Source: Siphonodentalium dalli
Taxonomy: Eukaryota > Mollusca > Scaphopoda > Gadilida > Siphonodentaliidae
Length of the DNA: 64,000 nucleotides
Reading direction: 5' to 3'
NCBI GenBank assembly: GCA_032622095.1
Contig: CP136068.1
Location: 185,196,796 to 185,260,795 of the forward strand
Positions 36,197 to 48,230 of the stretch are shown here, piece by piece; position 1 is the stretch's first letter, and every line of letters starts with the position of its first letter. Position numbers and translations under genes: made by a program. The notes below the pieces were generated by a model, which was not told where the DNA came from, made no database searches, and saw only the letters and a program-made list of their open reading frames with translations.

Positions 36197-37220
36197 GCAA
36201 AAAGACACACAGGATCTCTCAAACGTGCAAAAAGACACACAGGATCTCTCAAATGTGAAAAAAGACATCCATGATCTCTCAAACGCGCAAGAAGACACCC
36301 AGGATCTCTCAAACGTGCAAAAAGACATCCATGATCTCTCAAACGTGAAAAAAGACATAGAATCTCACAAACGTGCAAAAAGACATCCATGATCTCTCAA
36401 ACGTGAAATAAGACATAGAATCTCACAAACGTGCAAAAAGACACCTAGGATCTCTCAAACGTGCAAAAAGACACCTAGGATCTCTCAAATGTGAAAAAAG
36501 ACATCCACGATATCTCAAACCTGCAAAAAGACACACAGGATCTCCCAAACGTGCAAAAAGACACCTAGAATATCTCAAACGTGCAAAAAGACACTCAGGA
36601 TCGCTCAAACGTGAAAAAAGACACAAATGATCTCTCAAACGTGCAAAAAGACACACAGGATCTCTCAAACGTGCAAAAAGACACCCAGGATATCTCAAAC
36701 GTGCAAAAAGACAAACAGGATCTATCAAACGTGCAAAAAGACACCCAGGATCTATCAAACGTGCAAAAAGACACTCAGGATCTCTCAAACGTGTAAAAAG
36801 ACATCCAGGATATCTCAAACTTGCAAAAAGACACACATGATCTCTCAAACGTGCAAAAAGACACACAGGATCTCTCAAACGTGCACAAAGATACCAGGAT
36901 CTCTCAAACGTGCAAAAAAACAAACAGGATCTCCTAAACGTGCAAAAAGACACCTAGTATATCTCAAACGTGCAAAAAGACACACATAATCTATAAAACG
37001 TGCAAAAAGACACACAGGATCTATCAAACGTGCAAAAAGACACACAGGATCTCTCAAACGTGCAAAAAAACACACAGGATCTCTCAAACGTGCAAAAAGA
37101 CACACAGGATCTCTCAAATGTGCAAAAAGACATACATGATCTCTCAAACGTGCAAAAAGACACACAGGATCTCTCAAACGTGCAAAAAGACACACAGGAT
37201 CTCTCAAACGTGCAAAAAGA
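36197..37220 (+). repeat. 30-bp minisatellite, segment 4
   Basis: About 34 units. This segment together with spacer copy 4 is repeated with an offset of 1,272-1,273 bp in the next segment, so it is a recent duplication. Confidence 0.95.
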
Positions 37221-37468
37221 CATCGACACCTATATGACTACAAAAACGTGGGTTCAATTTATAGGACTTACGTTGTTCCTATATATTGTCATAGGATATA
37301 ATTTATTCCTATCTAAATTTATCATAGGAACTACGTTGTTCCTATCTAAATTGCTTTATCGTGGTTCTGTCCAATCTTAGTTAAAGGCATCGAGGCACTC
37401 ATTGTGGGTAAATATGCATCGTTCAGAGCAAATAGAGCTTAATTGGTCATTTTTGTCGCATGTCATCG
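37221..37468 (+). repeat. Spacer module, copy 5
   Basis: A full-length module, 1,273 bp after copy 4. Confidence 0.95.
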
Positions 37469-38445
37469 TGCAAAAAGACACACAGGATCTCTCAAACGTG
37501 CAAAAAGACACACAGGATCTCTCAAATGTGAAAAAAGACATCCATGATCTCTCAAACGCGCAAGAAGACACCAGGATCTCTCAAACGTGAAAAAAGACAT
37601 CCATGATCTCTCAAACGTGAAAAAAGACATAGAATCTCACAAACGTGCAAAAAGACATCCATGATCTCTCAAACGTGAAATAAGACATAGAATCTCACAA
37701 ACGTGTAAAAAGACACCTAGGATCTCTCAAACGTGCAAAAAGACACCTAGGATCTCTCAAATGTGAAAAAAGACATCCAGGATATCTCAAACCTGCAAAA
37801 AGACACACAGGATCTCCCAAACGTGCAAAAAGACACCTAGAATATCTCAAACGTGCAAAAAGACACTCAGGATCGCTCAAACGTGAAAAAAGACACAAAT
37901 GATCTCTCAAACGTGCAAAAAGACACACAGGATCTCTCAAACGTGCAAAAAGACACCCAGGATATCTCAAACGTGCAAAAAGACAAACAGGATCTATCAA
38001 ACGTGCAAAAAGACACCCAGGATCTATCAAACGTGCAAAAAGACACTCAGGATCTCTCAAACGTGTAAAAATCATCCAGGATATCTCAAACTTGCAAAAA
38101 GACACACATGATCTCTCAAACGTGCAAAAAGACACACAGGATCTCTCAAACGTGCAAAAAGACAAACAGGATCTATCAAACGTGCAAAAAGACAAACAGG
38201 ATCTATCAAACGTGCAAAAGACATCCGTGATCTCTCAAACGTGCAAAAAGACACCCAGGATATCTCAAACGTGCACAAAGACACCCAGGATATCTCAAAC
38301 GTGCACAAAGACACACAAGATCTCTCAAACGTACAAAAAGACACACAGAATCTCTAAAATGTGCAAAAAGACACACAGGATCTCTCAAACGTGCAAAAAG
38401 ACACACAGGATCTATCAAACGTGCAAAAAGACATCCAATGATCTA
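37469..38445 (+). repeat. 30-bp minisatellite, segment 5
   Basis: About 32 units, parallel to segment 4 in variant order until about 38100. It ends abruptly at CATCCAATGATCT, where unrelated DNA begins. Confidence 0.9.
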
Positions 38446-39575
38446 ATCATAAAACCACTCCCATCACACAATCATAAAACCACTCCCATCATCTAATTAG
38501 GTCGAGCGTTAAGGGCCGAAACCTATCACACAAACAGGCTGTATTTGATGTCTGTTAAACCAGAGTTACGCTCTTGAGAACTCTTTGCTGGTATAGTTTT
38601 TTCGATCCCAACTTTTTAAATGCTATCTTTTGGACATGGTCTTAGTAAACATTTTCCAAAATGTGTTAATTATTTTTCCTCCAAAACCATCAGGATATAC
38701 TGATAGTCAAACACTGCATAACAATAAACATATACATAAACATACCACCAGAAAAGGTGTGCCATTTATAATAAGGTTTATAAAATCAAAATATATAATA
38801 TGTGACAGCGATAAACTGTTGCTGTATGTATGCACCTATGGAAACCATTTAACTCTATCCATATATTTATGAATCTACTAACAATTTTCATCCTATGGGC
38901 AACGATAACCCTTAACGATATTATGAGTAACTGCTCGTCCAATAAGAGACGATAACCTTCAACTATATATAGTTTGCCCAAATTATCATATCTGACATAC
39001 ACGTTAACATGTTGGCATAGAACTTAACTATGAAATGGGAAAGGAGTGATATACATTATAACTGTAAGATGTGCGTCGTATACATCATACATAAATGGGG
39101 AGGGTTACTATGCATCATAACTATGGATGGAAATGTGGTAATATACGTCATAAACATATATTTGGGAATTTGCAAACAATATCCATACATCTAATATACT
39201 ACGATGACCTTTAACTATATTTATCGGGAACTACAGGTATATATACTCATCCAATGCATGCTACGATGACCTTTATCTATATGTGTGTAACTATGGGTGT
39301 GTAACTTCTCTGTATACTCAATATATACATGTATATGCCTTATACTATTATCGCATAATTAAAACTTCACATAACCGATGAATAATCAACCGTTCTACTA
39401 TCCTAACTGTTTTTGTTGACTTTTAGATAGCCGTGGGTTCACGCCTTCCGGTTACCAGTCGATGCATCACGCGGGTTTTTATCTGCCTGCTCGGTGTGTC
39501 GGTGTGGTGCTTGCGGACCTTGCCAATAAGTTATCATTCCTGACATCCCCTTTGGCATAATTGCCATAAACCATA
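38446..39575. other. 1.1-kb non-satellite block inside the array
   Basis: It begins with two AATCATAAAACCACTCCCAT units and ends near GCATAATTGCCATAAACC. Inside are loose repeats of CGATGACCTTTAACTATAT (38890-39290). I see no gene, and no matched terminal repeats that would make it a clear insertion. Confidence 0.6.
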
Positions 39576-41695
39576 AAACATCCAGGATCTCTCAAAGGTA
39601 CAAAAAGACACTCAGGATCTCTCAAATGTGCAAAAAGACACACAGGATCTCTAAAACGTGCAAAAAGACAAACAGGATCTCCTAAACGTGCACAAAGATA
39701 CCAGGATCTCTCAAACGTGCAAAAAGACACACAGGATCTCCCAAACGTGCAACAAGACACACAGGATCTCTCAAACGTGCAAAAAGACACTCAGGATCTC
39801 TCAAACGTGCAAAAAGACATCCATGATCTCTCAAATGTGCAAAAAGACACTCAGGATCTCCTAAACGCGCAAAAAGATACAAGGATCTCTCAAATGTGCA
39901 AAAAGACACTCAGGATCTCCTAAACGTGCAAAAAGACACTCAGGATCTCTCAAACGTGCAAAAAGACATACATGATCTCTCAAACGTGCAAAAAGACACT
40001 ACGGATCTCCTAAACGCGCACAAAGAAACTCAGGATCTATCAAACGTGCAAAAAGACACTCAGGATCTCTCAAACGTGCAAAAAGAAACTCAGGATCTCC
40101 TAAACGCGCACAAAGATACCAGGATCTCTCAAATGTGCAAAAAGACACTCAGGATCTCTCAAATGTGCAAAAAGACACACAGGATCTATAAAACGTGCAA
40201 AAAGACGCACATGATCTCTAAAACGTGCAAAAAGACAAACAGGATCTCCTAAACGTGCACAAAGATACCAGGATCTCTCAAACGTGCAAAAAGACACACA
40301 GGATCTCCCAAACGTGCAAAAAGACACCTAGAATATCTCAAACGTGCAAAAAGACACTCAGGATCTCTTAAACGTGCAAAAAGACATCCTTGATCTCTCA
40401 AATGTGCAAAAAGACACTCAGGATCTCCTAAACGCGCACAAAGATACAAGGATCTCTCAAATGTGCAAAAAGACACTCAGGATCTCCTAAACGTGCAAAA
40501 AGACACCCAGGATCTCTCAAACGTGCAAAAAGACATACATGATCTCTCAAACGTGCAAAAAGACACTACGGATCTCCTAAACGCGCACAAAGAAACTCAG
40601 GATCTATCAAACGTGCAAAAAGAAACTCAGGATCTCCTAAACGCGCACAAAGATACCAGGATCTCCTAAACGCGCACAAAGATACCAGGATCTCTCAAAC
40701 GTGCAAAAAGACACACAGGATCTCCCAAACGTGCAAAAAGACACCTAGAATATCTCAAACGTGCAAAAAGACACTCAGGATCTCTCAAACGTGCAAAAAG
40801 ACATCCTTGATCTCTCAAATGTGCAAAAAGACACTCAGGATCTCCTAAACGCGCACAAAGATACAAGGATCTCTCAAATGTGCAAAAAGACACTCAGGAT
40901 CTCCTAAACGTGCAAAAAGACACTCAGGATCTCTCAAACGTGCAAAAAGACATACATGATCTCTCAAACGTGCAAAAAGACACTACGGATCTCCTAAACG
41001 CGCACAAAGAAACTCAGGATCTCTCAAACGTGCAAAAAGAAACTCAGCATCTCCTAAACGCGCACAAAGATACCAGGATCTCTCAAATGTGCAAAAAGAC
41101 ACTCAGGATCTCCTAAACGTGCACAAAGATACCACGATCTCTCAAACGTGCAAAAAGACACTCAGGATCTCCAAAACGTGCAAAAAGACACCTAGAATAT
41201 CTCAAACGTGCAAAAAGACACACAAGATCTCTAAAACGTGCAAAAAGAAACACAGGATCTATCAAACGTGCAAAAAGACACACAGGATCTCTCAAACGTG
41301 CAAAAAGACACACAGGATCTCTCAAACGTGCAAAAATACACACAGGATCTCTCAAACGTGCAAAAAGACACTCAGAATATCCTAAACGCGCAAAAAGACA
41401 CTCCGGATCTCTCAAACGTGCAAAAAGACATCCATGATCTCTCAAACGTGCAGAAAGACAACCAGGATCTCCTAAACGCGCACAAAGATACCATGATCTC
41501 TAAATGTGCAAAAAGACACTCAGGATCTCCTAAACGTGCACAAAGATACCAGGATCTCTCAAACGTGCAAAAAAACAAACAGGATCACCTAAACGTGCAA
41601 AAAGACACCTAGAATATCTCAAACGTGCAAAAAGACACACATAATCTATAAAACGTGCAAAAAGACACTCAGGATCTCTCAAACGTGCAAAAAGA
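39576..41695 (+). repeat. 30-bp minisatellite, segment 6
   Basis: About 70 units. Here CCTAAACGCGCACAAAGATA variants are frequent, and a block of about 417 bp is repeated almost unchanged (40250-40670 and 40667-41080). The end repeats the variant word found in segments 1-3. Confidence 0.95.
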
Positions 41696-41944
41696 CATCG
41701 ACACCTATATGACTACAAAAACGTGGGTTCAATTTATAGGACTTACGTTGTTCCTATATATTGTCATAGGATATAATTTATTCCTATCTAAATTTATCAT
41801 AGGAACTACGTTGTTCCTATCTAAATTGCTTTATCGTGGTTCTGTCCAATCTTAGTTAAAGGCATCGAGGCACTCATTGTGGGTAAATATGCATCGTTCG
41901 GAGCAAATAGAGCTTAATTGGTCATTTTTGTCGCATGTCATCGT
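41696..41944 (+). repeat. Spacer module, copy 6
   Basis: Nearly identical to copy 5, with CGTTCGGAGC in place of CGTTCAGAGC. Confidence 0.95.
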
Positions 41945-42945
41945 GCAAAAAGACACACATGATCTCTCAAACGTGCAAAAAGACACACAGGATCTCTCAA
42001 ACGTGAAAAAAGACATCCATGATCTCTCAAACGCGCAAGAAGACACCCAGGATCTCTCAAACGTGCAAAAAGACATCCATGATCTCTCAAACGTGAAAAA
42101 AGACATAGAATCTCACAAACGTGCAAAAAGACATCCATGATCTCTCAAACGTGAAATAAGACATAGAATCTAAAAAACGTGCAAAAAGACACCTAGGATC
42201 TCTCAAACGTGCAAAAAGTCACCTAGGATCTCTCAAATGTGAAAAAAGACATCCAGGATATCTCAAACGTGCAAAAAGACACACAGGATCTCTCAAACGT
42301 GCAAAAAGACACCCAGGATATCTCAAACGTGCAAAAAGACAAACAGGATCTATCAAACGTGCAAAAAGACACCCAGGATCTATAAAATGTGCAAAACGAC
42401 ACTCAGGATCTCTCAAATGTGTAAAAAGACATCCAGGATATTTCAAACCAGCAAAAAGACACTCAGGATCTCTCAAACGTGTAAAAAGACATCCAGGATA
42501 TCTCAAACCAGCAAAAAGACACACATGATCTCTCAAACGTGCAAAAAGACACACAGGATCTCTCAAACGTGCAAAAAGACAAACAGGATCTATCAAACGT
42601 GCAAAAAGACACACAGGATATATCAAACGTGCAAAAGACATCCATGATCTGTCAAACGTGCAAAAAGACATCCAGGATATCTCAAACCTGCAAAAAGACA
42701 TCCAGGATCTCTCAAACGTGCAAAAAGACAAACAGGATATATCAAACGTGCAAAAAGACACCCAGATTCTATCAAACGTGCAAAAAGACATCCATGATCT
42801 CTCAAACGTGCAAAAAGACACCCAGGATATCTCAAACGTACAAAAAGACAACCAGGATCTCTCAAACGTGCAAAAAGCAATCAGGATCTCTCAAACGTGC
42901 AAAAAGACAACCAGGATCTCTCAAACATGCAAAAAGCAATCAGGA
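41945..42945 (+). repeat. 30-bp minisatellite, segment 7
   Basis: About 33 units, ending in shortened units (GTGCAAAAAGCAATCAGGAT) that also close the segment at about 47820. Confidence 0.95.
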
Positions 42946-43165
42946 TTTCAAAGTATCGTTCGTGTGCGACAGTTATAAACTTAACGTGAGTCAAATTCCT
43001 TTGAAAGTTCACTTTAAAATCACAAACTAATAATTATTGGAATAATGTGACTTATTTAAACTCGACTTTTTATGAGACTTTGAGATGCTGTGTGACTTTT
43101 TATGATTCTTTGAGATGCTGTGTGACTTTTTGCACATTTTGTGAGATCCTGGGATTCTATATAAA
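42946..43165. repeat. Junction sequence with inverted 30-bp units, copy 1
   Basis: A unique stretch (TTCAAAGTATCGTTCGTGTG onward) is followed by three degenerate units in the opposite orientation (GTGTGACTTTTTATGATTCT and TTTTGTGAGATCCTGGG). The same arrangement occurs at 47831 and at the array end, 50476. Confidence 0.8.
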
Positions 43166-43345
43166 GTCATAGGAAATAATTTATTCCGATCTAAATTTAT
43201 CATAGGACCTACGTTGTTCCTATCTCAATTGCTTTGTCATGGTTCTGTCCAATCATAGTTAAATGCATTGAGGCACTCTTTGTGGGAAATATGCATCGTT
43301 CAGAGTAAATAGAGCTTAATTGGTCATTTTCGCATGGTATCGTGC
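43166..43345 (+). repeat. Truncated spacer module, copy 7
   Basis: Lacks the first about 70 bp of the module and starts at GTCATAGGAAATAATTTATT. It is more diverged than the full modules and ends GCATGGTATCGTGC. Confidence 0.85.
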
Positions 43346-43832
43346 AAAAAGACACCCAGGATCTCTCAAACGTGCAAAAAGACACACAGGATCTCTCAAA
43401 TGTGCAAAAAGACACACAGGATCTCTCAAACGTGCAAAAAGACATCCAGGATATCTCAAACGTGCAAACAGACATCCAGGCTCTCCCAAACGTGCAAAAA
43501 GACACACATGATCTCTAAAACGTGAAAAAGGACATCCATGATCTCTCAAAAGTGCAAGAAGACACACAGGATCTCTCAAACGTGCAAAAAGACAAACAGG
43601 ATCTCTCAAACGTGCAAAAAGACACACATGATCTATCAAACGTGCAAAAAGACACACAGGATCTCTCAAACGTGCAAAAAGACACACATGATCTCTCAAA
43701 CGTGCAAAATGACACACAGGATCTCTCAAACGTGCAAACAGACATCCATGATCTCTCAAACGTGCAAAAAGACACACAGGATCTCTCAAACGTGCAAAAA
43801 GACAACCAGGATCTCTCAAACGTGCAAAAAGA
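43346..43832 (+). repeat. 30-bp minisatellite, segment 8
   Basis: About 16 units, including variants GTGCAAACAGACATCC and GTGCAAAATGACAC. The last units match those before 45934, marking the start of the 2,101-bp duplication. Confidence 0.95.
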
Positions 43833-45710
43833 CATTGACACCTATATGACTACAAAAACGTGGGTTCAATTTATAGGACTTACGTTGTTCCTATATATTG
43901 TCATAGGATATAATTTATTCCTATCTAAATTTATCATAGGACCTACGTTGTTCCTATCTAAATTGCTTTGTCGTGGTTCTGTCCAATCTTAGTTAAAGGC
44001 ATCGAGGCACTCATTGTGGGTAAATATGCATTGTTCGGAGTAAATAGAGCGTAATTGGTCATTTTTGTCGCATGTCATCGTGCAAAAAGACATCCAGGAT
44101 CTCTCAAACGTGAAAAAAGACACACAGGATCTCTCAAACATGAAAAAAGACAAAGAATCTCACAAACGTGCAAAAAGACATCCAGGATCTCTCAAACGTG
44201 AAAAAAGACACACAGGATCTCTCAAACATGAAAAAAGACATAGAATCTCACAAACGTGCAAAAAGACATCCAGGATCTCTCAAACGTGAAAAAAGACACA
44301 CAGGATCTCTCAAACATGAAAAAAGACATAGAATCTCTCAAACGTTCAAAAAGACACGCATGATCTCTCAAACGTGAAATAAGACATAGAATCTCACAAA
44401 CGTGCAAAAAGACATCCATGATCTCTCAAACGTGCAAAAAGACACCTAGGATCTCTCAAACGCGCAAGAAGACACCCAGGATCTCTCAAACATGAAAAAA
44501 GACATAGAATCTCACAAACGTGCAAAAAGACATCCATGATCTATCAAACATGAAAAAAGACATAGAATCTCACAAACGTGCAAAAAGACATCCATGATCT
44601 ATCAAACGTGAAAAAAGACATAGAATCTCACAAACGTGCAAAAAGACATAGAATCTCACAAACGTGCAAAAAGACATCCATGATCTCTCAAACGTGAAAA
44701 AAGACATAGAATCTCACAAACGTGCAAAAAGACATCCATGATCTCTCAAACGTGAAAAAATACATAGAATCTCACAAACGTGCAGCAAGACACCTAGGAT
44801 CTCTCAAACGTGCAAAAAGACACCTAGGATCTCTCAAATGTGCAAAAAGACATCCAGGATATCTCAAACGTGCAAAAAGACACCCAGGATCTCCCAAACG
44901 TGCAAAAAGACACCTAGAATATCTCAAACGTGCAAAAAGACACCCCAGGATCTCTCAACCGTGCAAAAAGACACTCAGGATCTCTCAAACGTGCAAAAAG
45001 ACATCCATGGTATCTCAAAAGTGTAAAAAGACACACATGATCTCTCAAACGTGCAAAAAGACACACAGGATCTCCCAAACGTGCAAAAAGACAAACAGGC
45101 TATCTCAAACGTGCAAAAAGACACCCAGGATCTATCAAACGTGCAAAAAGACATCCATGATCTCTCAAACGTGCAAAAAGACACCCAGGATATCTCAAAC
45201 GTGCACAAAGACACACAGGATCTCTCAAACGTTCGCAAAGACACCCAAGAACTCTCAAACGTACAAATAGACAAACAGAATCTCTAAAATGTGCAAAAGG
45301 ACACACAGGATCTCTCAAACGTGCAAAAAGACACACAGGATCTATCAAACGTGCAAAAAGACATCCAATGATCTCTCAAACGTGCAAAATGACACCCAGG
45401 ATATCTCGAACGTGCACAAAGACACCCAGGATCTCTCAAACGTGCAAAAAGACCCCCAACATATCTCAAACGTACAAAAAGACACACAGAATCTCTAAAA
45501 TGTTCAAAAAGACACCCAGGATCTCTCAAACGTGCAAAAAGACACACATGATCTCTAAAACGTGCAAAAAGACACACAGGATCTCTCAAACGTGCAAAAA
45601 GACACCCAGGATATCTCAAACGTGCAAAAAGACACCCAGGATCTCCCAAACGTGCAAAAAGACACCTAGAATATCTCAAACGTGCAAAAAGACACCCCAG
45701 GATCTCTCAA
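43610..45710 (+). repeat. 2,101-bp higher-order repeat, copy A
   Basis: All landmarks, including a full spacer module and the rare variants GTGCAGCAAGACACC, ACGTTCGCAAAGACAC and CACCCCAGGATC, recur exactly 2,101 bp downstream. Few differences are seen by eye, so the duplication is young or kept homogeneous. Confidence 0.9.
43833..44081 (+). repeat. Spacer module, copy 8
   Basis: A full module with GACCTACGTTGTTCC (not GAACTACG) and TTTGTCGTGG. It is the first of the 2,101-bp pair. Confidence 0.95.
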
Positions 45711-45933
45711 ACGTGCAAAAAGACACACATGATCTCTCAAACGTGCAAAAAGACACACAGGATCTCTCAAACGTGCAAAAAGACACACATGATCTCTCAA
45801 ACGTGCAAAATGACACACAGGATCTCTCAAACGTGCAAACAGACATCCATGATCTCTCAAACGTGCAAAAAGACACACAGGATCTCTCAAACGTGCAAAA
45901 AGACAACCAGGATCTCTCAAACGTGCAAAAAGA
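44082..45933 (+). repeat. 30-bp minisatellite, segment 9
   Basis: About 62 units. The first 15 alternate GTGCAAAAAGACATCC with GTGAAAAAAGACATAGAATC, making 58-60-bp doublets. Confidence 0.95.
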
Positions 45934-47718
45934 CATTGACACCTATATGACTACAAAAACGTGGGTTCAATTTATAGGACTTACGTTGTTCCTATATATT
46001 GTCATAGGATATAATTTATTCCTATCTAAATTTATCATAGGACCTACGTTGTTCCTATCTAAATTGCTTTGTCGTGGTTCTGTCCAATCTTAGTTAAAGG
46101 CATCGAGGCACTCATTGTGGGTAAATATGCATTGTTCGGAGTAAATAGAGCGTAATTGGTCATTTTTGTCGCATGTCATCGTGCAAAAAGACATCCAGGA
46201 TCTCTCAAACGTGAAAAAAGACACACAGGATCTCTCAAACATGAAAAAAGACAAAGAATCTCACAAACGTGCAAAAAGACATCCAGGATCTCTCAAACGT
46301 GAAAAAAGACACACAGGATCTCTCAAACATGAAAAAAGACATAGAATCTCACAAACGTGCAAAAAGACATCCAGGATCTCTCAAACGTGAAAAAAGACAC
46401 ACAGGATCTCTCAAACATGAAAAAAGACATAGAATCTCTCAAACGTTCAAAAAGACACGCATGATCTCTCAAACGTGAAATAAGACATAGAATCTCACAA
46501 ACGTGCAAAAAGACATCCATGATCTCTCAAACGTGCAAAAAGACACCTAGGATCTCTCAAACGCGCAAGAAGACACCCAGGATCTCTCAAACATGAAAAA
46601 AGACATAGAATCTCACAAACGTGCAAAAAGACATCCATGATCTATCAAACATGAAAAAAGACATAGAATCTCACAAACGTGCAAAAAGACATCCATGATC
46701 TATCAAACGTGAAAAAAGACATAGAATCTCACAAACGTGCAAAAAGACATAGAATCTCACAAACGTGCAAAAAGACATCCATGATCTCTCAAACGTGAAA
46801 AAAGACATAGAATCTCACAAACGTGCAAAAAGACATCCATGATCTCTCAAACGTGAAAAAATACATAGAATCTCACAAACGTGCAGCAAGACACCTAGGA
46901 TCTCTCAAACGTGCAAAAAGACACCTAGGATCTCTCAAATGTGCAAAAAGACATCCAGGATATCTCAAACGTGCAAAAAGACACCCAGGATCTCCCAAAC
47001 GTGCAAAAAGACACCTAGAATATCTCAAACGTGCAAAAAGACACCCCAGGATCTCTCAACCGTGCAAAAAGACACTCAGGATCTCTCAAACGTGCAAAAA
47101 GACATCCATGGTATCTCAAAAGTGTAAAAAGACACACATGATCTCTCAAACGTGCAAAAAGACACACAGGATCTCCCAAACGTGCAAAAAGACAAACAGG
47201 CTATCTCAAACGTGCAAAAAGACACCCAGGATCTATCAAACGTGCAAAAAGACATCCATGATCTCTCAAACGTGCAAAAAGACACCCAGGATATCTCAAA
47301 CGTGCACAAAGACACACAGGATCTCTCAAACGTTCGCAAAGACACCCAAGAACTCTCAAACGTACAAATAGACAAACAGAATCTCTAAAATGTGCAAAAG
47401 GACACACAGGATCTCTCAAACGTGCAAAAAGACACACAGGATCTATCAAACGTGCAAAAAGACATCCAATGATCTCTCAAACGTGCAAAATGACACCCAG
47501 GATATCTCGAACGTGCACAAAGACACCCAGGATCTCTCAAACGTGCAAAAAGACCCCCAACATATCTCAAACGTACAAAAAGACACACAGAATCTCTAAA
47601 ATGTTCAAAAAGACACCCAGGATCTCTCAAACGTGCAAAAAGACACACATGATCTCTAAAACGTGCAAAAAGACACACAGGATCTCTCAAACGTGCAAAA
47701 AGACACCCAGGATATCTC
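45711..47718 (+). repeat. 2,101-bp higher-order repeat, copy B
   Basis: A second copy of the block starting at 43610. It departs from copy A at about 47718, where shortened AAAAGCAATCAGG units begin. Confidence 0.9.
45934..46182 (+). repeat. Spacer module, copy 9
   Basis: Identical by eye to copy 8, at an offset of 2,101 bp. Confidence 0.95.
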
Positions 47719-47830
47719 AAACGTGCAAAAAGACAACCAGGATCTCTCAAACGTGCAAAAAGCAATCAGGATCTCTCAAACGTGCAAAAAGACAACCAGG
47801 ATCTCTCAAACGTGCAAAAAGCAATCAGGA
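46183..47830 (+). repeat. 30-bp minisatellite, segment 10
   Basis: About 55 units that repeat segment 9 in order, then end in the same shortened units as segment 7. Confidence 0.95.
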
Positions 47831-48050
47831 TTTCAAAGTATCGTTCGTGTGCGACAGTTATAAACTTAACTTGAGTCAAATTCCTTTGAAAGTTCACTCT
47901 AAAATCACAAACATATAATTATTGGAATAATGTGACTTATTTAAACTCGACTTTTTATGAGACTTTGAGATGCTGTGTGACTTTTTATGAGACTTTGAGA
48001 TGCTGTGTGACGTTTTGCACATTTTGTGAGATCCTGGGATTCTATATAAA
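47831..48050. repeat. Junction sequence with inverted 30-bp units, copy 2
   Basis: Matches 42946-43165 closely (TCAAAGTATCGTTCGTGTGC onward) and includes inverted degenerate units at 47950-48040. Confidence 0.8.
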
Positions 48051-48230
48051 GTCATAGGATATAATTTATTCCTATCTAAATTTATCATAGGACCTACGTT
48101 GTTCCTATCTCAATTGCTTTGTCATGGTTCTGTCCAATCATAGTTAAATGCATCGAGGCACTCTTTGTGGGAAATATCCATCGTTCAGAGTAAATAGAGC
48201 TTAATTGGTCATTTTCGCATGGTATCGTGC
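48051..48230 (+). repeat. Truncated spacer module, copy 10
   Basis: The same 5' truncation as the copy at 43166, so both descend from one rearranged block. Confidence 0.85.
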
